DNA of 33,813 nucleotides, from NCBI GenBank assembly GCA_046309355.1, contig JBKCPL010000033.1, positions 1-33,813 of the forward strand, written 5' to 3'. The translations under genes were made by a program, and so were the position numbers. Origin of the DNA: CAYSBE01 sp046309355. Lineage in GTDB: Bacteria; Bacteroidota; Bacteroidia; UKL13-3. Shown here piece after piece: positions 8,688 to 16,747 of the stretch. The first letter of the stretch is position 1. Each line of letters opens with the position of its first letter. The notes below the pieces were generated by a model. It was not told the origin of the DNA. It did no database searches and saw only the letters and a list, made by a program, of their open reading frames with translations.

Positions 8688-9697
8688 GGCTTAGCAGCAC
8701 TTTTACTGCTTCGTTCCTTATCCTGTTTTTTGGCCCTTTTGCCCCCACCGAAAACTGAAACAGTAAAATAGCGTGCCGGATATGCCTGCATATCTTTCAT
8801 CAAAAGCTCAAGCTCCTTACTGGTTTGCGCCAAATTCACGTACAACGTGGTATCATTAGCCAACATACCCAGCGAACCCTCTCCGTTATTCACTTTGTTG
8901 AGGGCAGTAGCAAACTCATCCATTACACGTTTGGTATTATTAATGGTTGCTGTAAGATCAGATGCAGCAACCGAATCTGTAATACGTGCTAAATTTTTCA
9001 TAGAACGTGCAATATGTTCATTGTTGTTTTTAAGGTTGCGTGTAATCGACTCCAGATTTTGCATCATAGCTTCCAGTCGACCGTATTCGCTCTCGGTTAA
9101 CTTATCCATGCGCTGTGTAATGTTGCGCATGTTGTGAATAGACCAGGATATATCGTTAATACTGCTTGCTATTCTACGAGTTCCCGCTGAATCAAAAACA
9201 TCATTCATACTTTGCAACACTTTATCAAGTGTTATTAGAACCTGCTCGCTTTTTTCCTTCAGCGGTGATACCATGGCTGAAATGGTACTGCTTAATGATT
9301 CCTCAACCTCGCCCTTCAGTGTATCGCCATAGTTATGATATGTTGTAGCAGCTGAAGGAAAAAGCACTAAAGCTTTATTTCCCAATAGATCAGTTCCCGA
9401 GATTCGTATTACCGAGCCCATCGGTATTTTAATACTTTTATTGATGGTAAACGTAACTACCAGCTGTCGTGCATCGCCCGGCTGCAAGGTGGTGATATTT
9501 TCAACCTGACCTATTTTCAATCCGTTTACCAACACCTGTGACGAGTTTACGATGCCTGACACATCAGCATATACAACATGATAGCTGGTATATGACCTGA
9601 AGGGATGAAAGCCTTTCAAAAAATTGAATCCGGTAAAAAACAGAAGCAATCCGCCAGCCATAAACAGGCCGACTTTTATTTCACGGGTAAATTTCAC
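8684..9697 (-). CDS. MCE-family (MlaD-type) lipid-transport protein
   Basis: Single-pass inner-membrane protein whose periplasmic MCE domain forms the lipid-binding ring of Mla-type ABC systems. Residues 9-27 are the membrane anchor, about 35-115 the MCE domain (YADVSGIVNSSQVLVNGLKIGQV is characteristic), and about 140-290 a long helical, coiled-coil region rich in Asn, Met and Arg. The tail is basic (GGGKRAKKQDKERS). The 337 residues are normal for Bacteroidota MlaD-like proteins. The ATPase and permease genes are not here and would be elsewhere. It lies 35 bases downstream of the amidase on the same strand, a common pairing in this phylum, which suggests an envelope-maintenance operon. Confidence 0.93.
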   Translation of the reverse strand: MKFTREIKVGLFMAGGLLLFFTGFNFLKGFHPFRSYTSYHVVYADVSGIVNSSQVLVNGLKIGQVENITTLQPGDARQLVVTFTINKSIKIPMGSVIRISGTDLLGNKALVLFPSAATTYHNYGDTLKGEVEESLSSTISAMVSPLKEKSEQVLITLDKVLQSMNDVFDSAGTRRIASSINDISWSIHNMRNITQRMDKLTESEYGRLEAMMQNLESITRNLKNNNEHIARSMKNLARITDSVAASDLTATINNTKRVMDEFATALNKVNNGEGSLGMLANDTTLYVNLAQTSKELELLMKDMQAYPARYFTVSVFGGGKRAKKQDKERSSKSAAKP

Positions 9698-9732
9698 AAA
9701 ATGAATGTTTGCGCAAAAATAGGAAAATGCCG

Positions 9733-10542
9733 CTATTTCACACCTTCCAGTTTCGACTTATACTCCATAACTGATAATGCTACTGCTCTTGCCATTTGCT
9801 GCTGGCCTTCTTCAGATGTAAGATAGGCACGCTCGGCTTTATTGCTTAAAAAACCTGTTTCAATAAGCACGCTGGGCATCTTACTGCGCCACAACACCAT
9901 CAAACCTGCCTGTTTAACCCCACGGCTGCTGCGGTTTATTTTTTTAAAATTCTCTTCCACCATCGAAGCCAGTTTCAGACTTTGTTCCAGAAATGCATTT
10001 TGCATGAACGAGAAATAAATATGCGCCTCCGGTGAGTTTGGATCAAACCCTTCATATTTTTCCTGGTAGTCTTTTTCAAGTAAGATTACTTCGTTCTCGC
10101 GCTTGGCCACTTCCAGGTTAGCATCCGATTTGTGTAAACCCATGGCAAATGTCTCGGTTCCGAAGGGTTCCGTTTTTTTATTGGCGTTGCAATGAATAGA
10201 TACAAATAAATCGGCATTGTTGCGGTTAGCTATACCGGCACGCTCCCACAGTTCGATAAATACGTCCGAATTGCGTGTGTAAATAACTTTCATGCCGGGT
10301 TCCATTTCCTTCAGCTGCGCTCCTACTTTTAGTGCTACTTCAAGTGTTACATCTTTTTCGTTGGCCCCCCCGTAGCTGCACCCGGTATCGTGTCCGCCAT
10401 GTCCGGCATCAATAACCACCGTACGAATATTCATTTTGTGTACGCCCAGTGGTTTGTAGGCCGATAGCATCAGCAGCATAAAGCATATAACCAGTGCATT
10501 TTTTCTGTTTATCATAGTCCTTACTTTAGTATTCGGCAGCAT
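9733..10542 (-). CDS. N-acetylmuramoyl-L-alanine amidase (AmiA/B/C type)
   Basis: Zinc amidase (Amidase_3 fold) that cuts the peptide from peptidoglycan glycan strands, acting in the periplasm during division. Zinc ligands and catalytic acid are all visible: His48 (DAGHGG), Glu62 (NEKDVTLEVA), His117 (VSIHCNAN) and Glu228 (VLIETGFLSN). An N-terminal hydrophobic stretch at about 16-29 serves as signal peptide or anchor. There are two candidate ATGs, at 10542 and 10515 (Met10); the latter gives a more ordinary signal peptide (MINRKNALVICFML). Between about 150 and 175 there is an insertion (REN..LEKDY..YEGFDPNSPE) of the kind that regulates amidase activity in related proteins. It leads the amidase-MCE pair, divergent from lptD. 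Confidence 0.94.
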   Translation of the reverse strand: MLPNTKVRTMINRKNALVICFMLLMLSAYKPLGVHKMNIRTVVIDAGHGGHDTGCSYGGANEKDVTLEVALKVGAQLKEMEPGMKVIYTRNSDVFIELWERAGIANRNNADLFVSIHCNANKKTEPFGTETFAMGLHKSDANLEVAKRENEVILLEKDYQEKYEGFDPNSPEAHIYFSFMQNAFLEQSLKLASMVEENFKKINRSSRGVKQAGLMVLWRSKMPSVLIETGFLSNKAERAYLTSEEGQQQMARAVALSVMEYKSKLEGVK

Positions 10543-10569
10543 TTTTGCATCATGCGGTGCAAAAATTCA

Positions 10570-10601
10570 TTCCGGTCATTCGCTCTTATTTGTAAATTTG
10601 C
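10570..10601 (+). promoter_or_regulatory. Possible lptD promoter overlapping the annotated start
   Basis: TAAATTTG (10593-10600) followed by C is a perfect TAnnTTTGY box, with TTC 20 bases upstream at 10570-10572. If real, transcription starts at about 10607, and the TTG at 10598 cannot be the start of translation. Confidence 0.4.
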
Positions 10602-13354
10602 CAGCATTGCTACTGATATTCAACAAATCTAAAGCCGGTTTACGGCCTTTCATTATTGCTGGAGCACATTTTTTGCTCGTACTGCTGTTGATGTGTTCAG
10701 CAAGCTATGCACAAACCACCCGACCTGCTAAAAAAACAACCCCAAAAAGCAAACCACAACCTGCACCAAAAATTCCTGCTACCCCAGCACTTCGCGATAC
10801 GTTATCAATATCTGTACCAAAGGTTCTGAATTTGTACGATGAGTTTAGCATCGACTCGTTGGATACATTATCACTGCCCGTTTCATCCAATGGTCCGTCA
10901 TCAGCCATTAAATACGATGCACGCGATTCGATAGTATACGATGCCGTAACCAAAACTGTTTATCTGTATGGCGAAGCCAAAGTTGCATTTGAAGAAATGG
11001 CACTGGATGCCGAGGTCATTCAAATACAACTAGACAAGCAACTGATTACTTCAACAGGCGTGACCGACTCGCTGGGAAATGCACGAGGGAAACCCCACTT
11101 TAAGCAAGGCCAAAGCGACTACAATGCCGATATCATTAAGTACAACTACAAAACCAAAAGAGGATACCTAAGCGAGTTTCGCACCAAGGAAGGAGAAGGC
11201 TATATTCATGGCAATCAGGTAAAAAAGGATGAGTCCAATCAATTTGGAATTAAAAATGCCAAATACACCACATGTGAAAATGAGCACCCGCATTACTACA
11301 TCGGTGCAACACGCATTAAAGTTATTCCCGAAAAGAAAATAGTAACCGGCCCTGCCGAATTGTGGCTTGAAGATATTCCAACTCCTTTGGTACTTCCGTT
11401 TGGAATCTTTTCTATTAAACGCGGTCAATCATCGGGAGTCATAGTGCCTACGTATGGAAACTCGCTTGACCGGGGTTATTTTTTGCGGGATGGAGGTTAC
11501 TATTTCGGATTGGGCGAAAAAGCCGACCTAAGGCTTACAGGCGACATTTACACTAACCTAAGTTGGGCATTGCGTAGCGGCTTAAGATACAATGAACGCT
11601 ACCGTTTTAACGGAAATCTGAATCTGAACTTTAACTACAACAAATTCGGTGATGAGCAGGACCCAACATTTAATATCTCACGCGATTTTCTAATTAATTG
11701 GATGCACAGCGCAGATGCAAAGGCCCGTCCTTTCAGTTCGTTCAGAGCGGATGTGAATATTGTAAGTGTAAACAAAAGCGGTAATAACTTCTTTGCCAAC
11801 AACTCATTTAACCCGCAAAATATTGTAACCAATCAGCTGCAATCGAGCGTTGCTTACTACAAAGGATTTAAAAACGGACGCATCAATTTAAACATGAGCG
11901 GCCGTATGGCACAAAATACACAAACACGAGATGTTGCTATTTCATTGCCAGACATAACCCTTACCATTCCCAGCTTTGCACCATTTAAGCCAAAGTATAA
12001 AAATACAGCCGACAAATGGTACGAAAACATCACGATGAACTACACGATGCAGTTTCGAAACGATGTAAACGTAAAAGACACTATCTTATTTCAGGGCAGA
12101 TCGCTTAGCGAACTGGGCCGGCTTTTGGATACAGCAGGTCGTTATGGAATACGGCATGACATGCCCATTCAAACGTCATTCAAAGTATTTAAGTTCTATA
12201 CTCTATCGGCTAGTGTTAACCTCAGCGAATTGTGGTATCTGCAAACCATTCGCAAAGACACAGCAGTAGGCGGAGGACTCGTTAACCAGCGTGTTGACGG
12301 ATTTGCACGAGCTTTTACCTACAATCCTCGTGTGGGAATAAGCACACGTTACTATGGACTGGCACAATTCAGAAAAGGATATATACGTGCAGTCAGGCAT
12401 GTTATTACTCCAACACTCGACTTCAGCTATACCCCCGATTTCAGTGACCCATCATGGGGCTACTATGCCACTTACAGAAACCGGCAGGGCAATGAAGTTC
12501 GCTACTCCATTTTTGAAGGCGGAATTATGGGCACACCTTCTCCGGGCAGGCAAGGAAATATCGGTTTGGGAATTGATAACAATATAGAAATGAAAATTAA
12601 GCCGGGCAAGAAAGACACTACGAATGAATTGAGAAAAGTTCAACTGCTTGAAAGTATTCGGATGGGCGCAAGCTGGAACATATTTGCCGATTCATTAAAT
12701 CTGAGTGCTATCAGTATTTCGGGCCGCACACGCTTATTTAAAAATATATCGGTGAACGGGTCGGCAATTCTCGATCCTTATAAAAATATAGAGATTACAA
12801 CAGCATCAGGATTTAAAAACATAACACGTGTAAATACTTTTTACTACTCCGACCAAGGCATTCCGGGCGTTATAACCAGCGCCAACATCAGTCTCAGTGC
12901 TACCTTCAATGCTCAAACATTTAAAAATAAATCAACTAAATCGGGAAAGCCATACGAAAGTGAATTGCGCTACATTGAATCGAATCCAATGGATTTTTAT
13001 GACTTTGATATCCCCTGGTCGCTCAACATCAACTATGCCATCAACTACAACCGATACACCAATCTAAATAATCCGTTGTTATCAAATTTCATTCAGTCGC
13101 TCACTTTTAACGGTGATCTGAATGTTACTAAAAACTGGAAAGTAGGTTACACATCGGGCTATGACCTGCAAAACAAACAAATTACGTTTACCAGCATTGA
13201 CTTTATCAGGCAATTGCACTGCTGGGAGTTTAAACTGAACTGGATTCCGATAGGCTTCCGCCAAAGCTTTTTATTTACGATTAATGTGCGGTCAAGTTTA
13301 CTTCAGGACTTACGGATGACACGCAGGCGCGACTGGTTTGACCGAAGAATATAA
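10598..13354 (+). CDS. lptD: LptD-like outer-membrane LPS assembly protein
   Basis: Beta-barrel protein that inserts lipopolysaccharide into the outer leaflet. Up to 918 residues. Signal peptide ends after Ala38 (CSASYA-Q); a basic, Pro/Lys-rich linker (40-65) follows, then an OstA/LptA-like N-terminal domain (about 105-270, with DARDSIVYDAVTKTVYLYGE and a conserved TTC segment), then a long barrel of alternating Tyr/Asn-rich strands ending in an aromatic-basic C-terminus (RRRDWFDRRI). Codons at 10598 and 10607 are both TTG and there is no ATG before Met32, which is too far inside the signal peptide. Bacteroidota LptD-like proteins are shorter in cysteines than E. coli LptD and lack its disulphide pattern. 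Divergent from the amidase gene with only 55 bases between. Confidence 0.9.
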   Translation: MPALLLIFNKSKAGLRPFIIAGAHFLLVLLLMCSASYAQTTRPAKKTTPKSKPQPAPKIPATPALRDTLSISVPKVLNLYDEFSIDSLDTLSLPVSSNGPSSAIKYDARDSIVYDAVTKTVYLYGEAKVAFEEMALDAEVIQIQLDKQLITSTGVTDSLGNARGKPHFKQGQSDYNADIIKYNYKTKRGYLSEFRTKEGEGYIHGNQVKKDESNQFGIKNAKYTTCENEHPHYYIGATRIKVIPEKKIVTGPAELWLEDIPTPLVLPFGIFSIKRGQSSGVIVPTYGNSLDRGYFLRDGGYYFGLGEKADLRLTGDIYTNLSWALRSGLRYNERYRFNGNLNLNFNYNKFGDEQDPTFNISRDFLINWMHSADAKARPFSSFRADVNIVSVNKSGNNFFANNSFNPQNIVTNQLQSSVAYYKGFKNGRINLNMSGRMAQNTQTRDVAISLPDITLTIPSFAPFKPKYKNTADKWYENITMNYTMQFRNDVNVKDTILFQGRSLSELGRLLDTAGRYGIRHDMPIQTSFKVFKFYTLSASVNLSELWYLQTIRKDTAVGGGLVNQRVDGFARAFTYNPRVGISTRYYGLAQFRKGYIRAVRHVITPTLDFSYTPDFSDPSWGYYATYRNRQGNEVRYSIFEGGIMGTPSPGRQGNIGLGIDNNIEMKIKPGKKDTTNELRKVQLLESIRMGASWNIFADSLNLSAISISGRTRLFKNISVNGSAILDPYKNIEITTASGFKNITRVNTFYYSDQGIPGVITSANISLSATFNAQTFKNKSTKSGKPYESELRYIESNPMDFYDFDIPWSLNINYAINYNRYTNLNNPLLSNFIQSLTFNGDLNVTKNWKVGYTSGYDLQNKQITFTSIDFIRQLHCWEFKLNWIPIGFRQSFLFTINVRSSLLQDLRMTRRRDWFDRRI

Positions 13355-13427
13355 ATCACAGTCGTGTAATTATTCTTAACCCTAAAAGGGACTTGAGCAG
13401 TAAAATATCAACAACTGACTAGGTACA

Positions 13428-13458
13428 TTGGCTATTTCAACCTAAACACGTTACTTTG
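13428..13458 (+). promoter_or_regulatory. Promoter of the gcvT run
   Basis: TTG (13428-13430), exactly 20 bases, then TTACTTTG (13451-13458) matches the Bacteroidota promoter at 7 of 8 positions in the -7 box. Transcription would begin near 13465, 24 bases before the ATG at 13489. The 134-base gap after lptD shows only a weak CCCTaaaaGGG stem besides. Confidence 0.5.
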
Positions 13459-13488
13459 GCACAATCAAATATACATTTTATACCATAC

Positions 13489-14568
13489 ATGAAATACGTT
13501 ACCTTAAATGATCTGCACACTTCGCTAGGCGCAAAAATGATCGAGTTTGCCGGTTACAATATGCCTGTACTTTACACCAACCTTATTCAGGAACACCTGG
13601 CCGTACGCACTAAAGTTGGCGTATTCGATGTTAGCCACATGGGTGAGTTTATACTCAAAGGTGAAAAAGCACTTGACTTGATACAACTGGTTACCAGCAA
13701 CGATGCGTCAAAACTTTCAGACGGTAAAGTGCAGTACAGCTGCCTTCCCAATAACGATGGGGGAATTGTTGACGACCTGTTGGTTTATCGAATGAGTGCT
13801 GATGAATACATGCTGGTTGTAAACGCGTCAAATATCGACAAAGACTGGAACTGGATTAGTCAGCACAATACATTTGGAGTAGACATGAAAAATGTGAGCG
13901 ATGAACTGAGCCTGCTTGCCGTACAAGGCCCGGATGCCATCAAAGTGATTCAAAAATTGACATCAACCGACCTGTCACAAATGGAATACTATACGTTTAC
14001 GAGTGGCTCAGTAGCCGGATGTAACCACGTTATTATATCCAATACAGGCTACACAGGTGCAGGAGGTTTTGAATTGTATGTAGCCAATGCCGATGCACGT
14101 AAGTTGTGGGATGCCCTGTTTGAAGCAGGAAAAGAATTTGGAATTATGCCTTGCGGCTTAGGCGCACGCGATACATTGCGTCTTGAAAAAGGATTTTGCC
14201 TTTACGGAAACGACATAAACGATACCACCTCACCTATAGAGGCCGGCTTAGGATGGATAACTAAATTTACAAAAAACTTTGTTCATGCCGATTACCACAA
14301 ATTGATTAAAGAAAACGGACCAACTAAAAAACTGGTAGGCTTTGAAATGATAGAACGTGGTGGAATTCCACGCCAGCACCATATAATAAAAGATGAAGCC
14401 GGAAATACCATTGGCGAGGTGACGTCAGGCACGCAATCGCCATCACTTAATAAAGCCATCGGTATGGGCTACGTTAACGTGTCGCATAGCAAACCCGGAA
14501 CCGATGTCTTTATTGAAATAAGAGATAAAAAAATCAAGGCACAAGTTGTCAAAATTCCATTTTTATAA
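13489..14568 (+). CDS. gcvT: Aminomethyltransferase, glycine cleavage T protein
   Basis: Transfers the methylene group from the aminomethyl-lipoyl H protein to tetrahydrofolate, releasing ammonia, in the glycine cleavage system. 359 residues from the ATG at 13489. The frame is open back to a TTG at 13456, but that codon lies in the promoter box, and MKYVTLNDLHTSLGAKMIEFAGYNMPV is a normal GcvT start. Visible: VGVFDVSHMGE, the folate-site region EYMLVVNASNIDKD, LLAVQGP, NTGYTGAGGFE, LGARDTLRLEKGFCLYGNDI, and a C-terminal barrel with IPRQ and GEVTSGTQSP. No gcvH or gcvP is adjacent. First gene of a dense run of six on the plus strand. Confidence 0.96.
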   Translation: MKYVTLNDLHTSLGAKMIEFAGYNMPVLYTNLIQEHLAVRTKVGVFDVSHMGEFILKGEKALDLIQLVTSNDASKLSDGKVQYSCLPNNDGGIVDDLLVYRMSADEYMLVVNASNIDKDWNWISQHNTFGVDMKNVSDELSLLAVQGPDAIKVIQKLTSTDLSQMEYYTFTSGSVAGCNHVIISNTGYTGAGGFELYVANADARKLWDALFEAGKEFGIMPCGLGARDTLRLEKGFCLYGNDINDTTSPIEAGLGWITKFTKNFVHADYHKLIKENGPTKKLVGFEMIERGGIPRQHHIIKDEAGNTIGEVTSGTQSPSLNKAIGMGYVNVSHSKPGTDVFIEIRDKKIKAQVVKIPFL

Positions 14569-14577
14569 ATCACCTAT

Positions 14578-14937
14578 ATGAACCGGGCAATCCTTTATAT
14601 CGCTTTGTTGATTTGCTGTATAAACCTGAACAGGTTAGCGGCACAATCGGCCGATGAACCGAAGCGCAACTTTCAGCTGTTGAAACCCGGTTTGGATGAA
14701 GAAGGGGTGAAAAATTTAATAGGCTCCCCCACACGTATCGAAAACTTCAAACTGCTTATGAATGCACAGCAGGATACTGCCACATTCTGGTACTACAGCA
14801 TCAACAATTGGACAATGGTTTTTATTAATCACCACCTAGATAGAATTGAAATAAGCCGCGACAAACTGCTTATTGACATTCAGCAATGGGCCGAAGTAAA
14901 TAATAAGGAAGGCATTCGATTGATCTATGGCAAATAG
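14578..14937 (+). CDS. Small exported protein, possibly BamE/SmpA-like fold
   Basis: 119 residues with a signal peptide (MNRAILYIALLICCINLNRLAAQ, cleavage after about residue 22). The cysteines inside the hydrophobic core do not form a proper lipobox, so I do not call it a lipoprotein. The mature part reads LKPGLDEEGVKNLIGSPTRIE, then a W-Y-Y strand and TMVFINHHLDRIEIS. This order (helix ending in G.P, then aromatic strands) resembles the small SmpA/BamE domain, which binds outer-membrane assembly machinery or acts as a small periplasmic module. The likeness is by eye only. It starts 9 bases after gcvT and overlaps comB by 11 bases, so translation of the two is probably coupled. Confidence 0.75.
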   Translation: MNRAILYIALLICCINLNRLAAQSADEPKRNFQLLKPGLDEEGVKNLIGSPTRIENFKLLMNAQQDTATFWYYSINNWTMVFINHHLDRIEISRDKLLIDIQQWAEVNNKEGIRLIYGK

Positions 14938-15643
14938 CATTGAAGTTGTATTGTCACCGGCTTTGCTGCAGGCACACGAAGTGCACCAAAAAACAGTTGT
15001 CATAATTGATATTTTGCGAGCCACCTCCTCTATGTGTGTGGCCTTTAAAACCGGAGTAAATAAAATTCTCCCTGTGGCGGGATTAGATGAATGCCTGCTC
15101 TATCGTGAGTTTGATTTTTTGTGTGCAGGTGAGCGAGATGCTCAAAAAGTGGAAGGATTTGACTTGGGAAATTCTCCATTTGAATTCACGAATCCGATAC
15201 TGGCTGGCAGAAACATTGCGTTTACAACTACCAATGGCACGAAAGCTATTAAAATGGCCCGGTCGCGGGGGGCTGCACATATTCTCATTGGCTCATTTCT
15301 CAATTTAACCGCTGTATTCAACCAACTGAGCAGTATGCAACACGATGTGGTATTGCTATGTGCAGGCTGGAAAGATAAAGTTAATCTTGAAGACACCTTG
15401 TTTGCAGGTGCACTTACATCCATGCTTCGGCAACAGTTTACTACGGAGTGCGATGCAGCGTTGTCTTCAGCATTGTTGTATGAACAAAATCGGCACCGAT
15501 TAGATGAACTCGTTCGACAATCGTCTCATGCCCGCAGATTTAAATTGCTGGAGATGCAAACCGATGACGTGACCTTTTGCCTTCAGCAAAATATATGTAC
15601 CAACGTACCTAAGTTGAAAGGGGAGTATATATTTGCATCGTAA
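14927..15643 (+). CDS. comB: ComB-like 2-phosphosulfolactate phosphatase
   Basis: Family: Mg-dependent phosphatase that turns (2R)-phosphosulfolactate into sulfolactate, second step of coenzyme M synthesis in methanogens; homologues are common in bacteria. Length 238 residues, normal for the family. Signatures in order: VIIDILRATSS (25-35; Asp28, Arg31), AGERDAQKVEGFDLGNSP (67-84), TTNGTKA (101-107), CAGWKD..NLEDTLFAGA (145-162; Glu155-Asp156). All the conserved charged residues that I know from the family are present, so it should be active on a phosphate ester, but the real substrate in this organism is uncertain. No comA, comC or other sulfonate genes are in the window. It overlaps the previous gene by 11 bases and is followed after 11 bases by the MazG-like gene. 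Confidence 0.9.
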   Translation: MANSIEVVLSPALLQAHEVHQKTVVIIDILRATSSMCVAFKTGVNKILPVAGLDECLLYREFDFLCAGERDAQKVEGFDLGNSPFEFTNPILAGRNIAFTTTNGTKAIKMARSRGAAHILIGSFLNLTAVFNQLSSMQHDVVLLCAGWKDKVNLEDTLFAGALTSMLRQQFTTECDAALSSALLYEQNRHRLDELVRQSSHARRFKLLEMQTDDVTFCLQQNICTNVPKLKGEYIFAS

Positions 15644-15654
15644 ACCCATGTGGT

Positions 15655-15981
15655 ATGACCTTAACCGATGCACAAAAACAGGTAGATGAATGGATACGTA
15701 CCGTAGGTGTCCGATACTTCAATGAATTAACTAACACCGCCATGCTTATGGAAGAAGTTGGCGAAGTTGCCCGAATAATGGCACGAACCTATGGCGAGCA
15801 ATCCTTTAAGGACAGCGATAAACAAAAAGAACTGGCCGATGAGCTGGCTGATGTATTGTTTGTGGTGATTTGTATTGCCAATCAAACAGGTATTAACCTG
15901 GAAGATGCACTGGTAAAAAATTTAGCTAAAAAAAACGAACGCGATGCCGACAGGCATAAACAAAACGATAAACTGAAATAA
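15655..15981 (+). CDS. MazG-like nucleotide pyrophosphohydrolase
   Basis: Single MazG-type all-alpha NTP pyrophosphohydrolase domain, 108 residues. The metal motifs are Glu33-Glu34-xx-Glu37 (LMEEVGEV) and Glu63-xx-Asp66 (ADELADVLF), in the order E-E-x-x-E...E-x-x-D. Such proteins hydrolyse non-canonical or excess nucleoside triphosphates to monophosphate and pyrophosphate; the substrate cannot be told. The C-terminal KKNERDADRHKQ is basic and probably contacts the nucleotide or the partner subunit, as these enzymes form dimers or tetramers. It is in the middle of the gcvT run, 11 bases after comB and 9 before the next gene. Confidence 0.92.
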   Translation: MTLTDAQKQVDEWIRTVGVRYFNELTNTAMLMEEVGEVARIMARTYGEQSFKDSDKQKELADELADVLFVVICIANQTGINLEDALVKNLAKKNERDADRHKQNDKLK

Positions 15982-15990
15982 AGCATACAC

Positions 15991-16350
15991 ATGACAAGGC
16001 AGAATAAATACGAAGAATTTACGGATGATGCCAGGCAGCAAATTCAAAACTACATTAATCTGAAAATTGAACTTATACGCATTGATGTACAAATGGCTAC
16101 TGCACGAACGGTATCATATCTATTCTCGGGAATGCTCATTTTGTTTTTCCTGTTTATGGTCATTCTATTTATCAGTTTGGTTAGTGGATTTTACCTTAGT
16201 GAGCAGCTGCATAACTATACCTACGGTTTTGGTATAGTAGGTGCATGTTATGCGATACTTTTTATTGTGGTGCTCATTTTGCGCAAAAGTGTGGTCGAAC
16301 GTAAAATAGCCGATACCGTTGTTTCATTAATTCATCGCGATCATGACTAA
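15991..16350 (+). CDS. Holin-X-like (putative Actinobacterial holin-X / Phage_holin_3_6) membrane protein
   Basis: 119 residues. A charged, amphipathic N-terminal helix (1-45) with many acidic and basic residues is followed by two transmembrane segments at about 46-72 and 82-100, each very rich in Ile, Leu, Phe and Val, and a basic C-terminal tail that ends in His-Arg-Asp-His-Asp. This pattern fits the large family labelled holin-X or phage holin superfamily, which in chromosomes is not phage and appears to act in membrane or envelope stress. There is no phage context here. It overlaps the next gene by 8 bases, so they form a translational pair. Confidence 0.72.
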   Translation: MTRQNKYEEFTDDARQQIQNYINLKIELIRIDVQMATARTVSYLFSGMLILFFLFMVILFISLVSGFYLSEQLHNYTYGFGIVGACYAILFIVVLILRKSVVERKIADTVVSLIHRDHD

Positions 16351-16747
16351 GCATAAAATTCAAACCATGGCCGACCTGGTTCGTGAGCGCAAGCGGGTGG
16401 TGCATCAGTTGCACGAAACAGAAAAGGAACTGGCAGTGAGTGCAAGTTATTTTAAACATAACCATAAAAAAATAATCTGGCATTACGTCAATCCGTTTTC
16501 GGGCGATACTACATTGGGTGTTATAACTCAAACGCTAGAAACAGCTGTAATTCCTATGATAAGTGAAGCAACAGGAGTAAATATTCGTGCACTTAAAGGT
16601 GACAAAGCAGTAAGTGAAACGGTAAAATCAGCATTGGTTACACTGGCGGTGACAGCTGTAAAAAAGTGGATACGTGAACGAAAAAATAAAAAAGAAACCA
16701 ATACGGGTACTGATTCAGAAACGATGACTGAATCAGATAATGGCTAA
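16343..16747 (+). CDS. Small hypothetical protein linked to the holin-X-like protein
   Basis: 134 residues, family not recognised. The N-terminal 40 residues form a charged helix with many Arg, Lys, Glu and His (LVRERKRVVHQLHETEKEL). A central part (NPFSGDTTLGVITQTLETAVIPMISEATG) and a second hydrophobic helix (SETVKSALVTLAVTAVKKW) could associate with the membrane, then a basic stretch RERKNKK and an acidic Ser/Thr tail. Overlap of 8 bases with the preceding gene and of 15 bases with the stop end of the convergent kinase gene. The pair resembles chromosomal cassettes of a holin-X-like protein plus a helix-rich partner seen near stress genes, but no function is known. Confidence 0.7.
   Translation: MTKHKIQTMADLVRERKRVVHQLHETEKELAVSASYFKHNHKKIIWHYVNPFSGDTTLGVITQTLETAVIPMISEATGVNIRALKGDKAVSETVKSALVTLAVTAVKKWIRERKNKKETNTGTDSETMTESDNG

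Noticed and set aside
14578..14646. Lipoprotein signal in the small exported protein (two Cys at residues 13-14)
   Set aside because: The cysteines lie in the middle of the hydrophobic core and are not preceded by a lipobox.
15991..16350. Phage holin and so a prophage remnant
   Set aside because: No phage gene is near; the neighbours are housekeeping. The holin-X family is mostly chromosomal.
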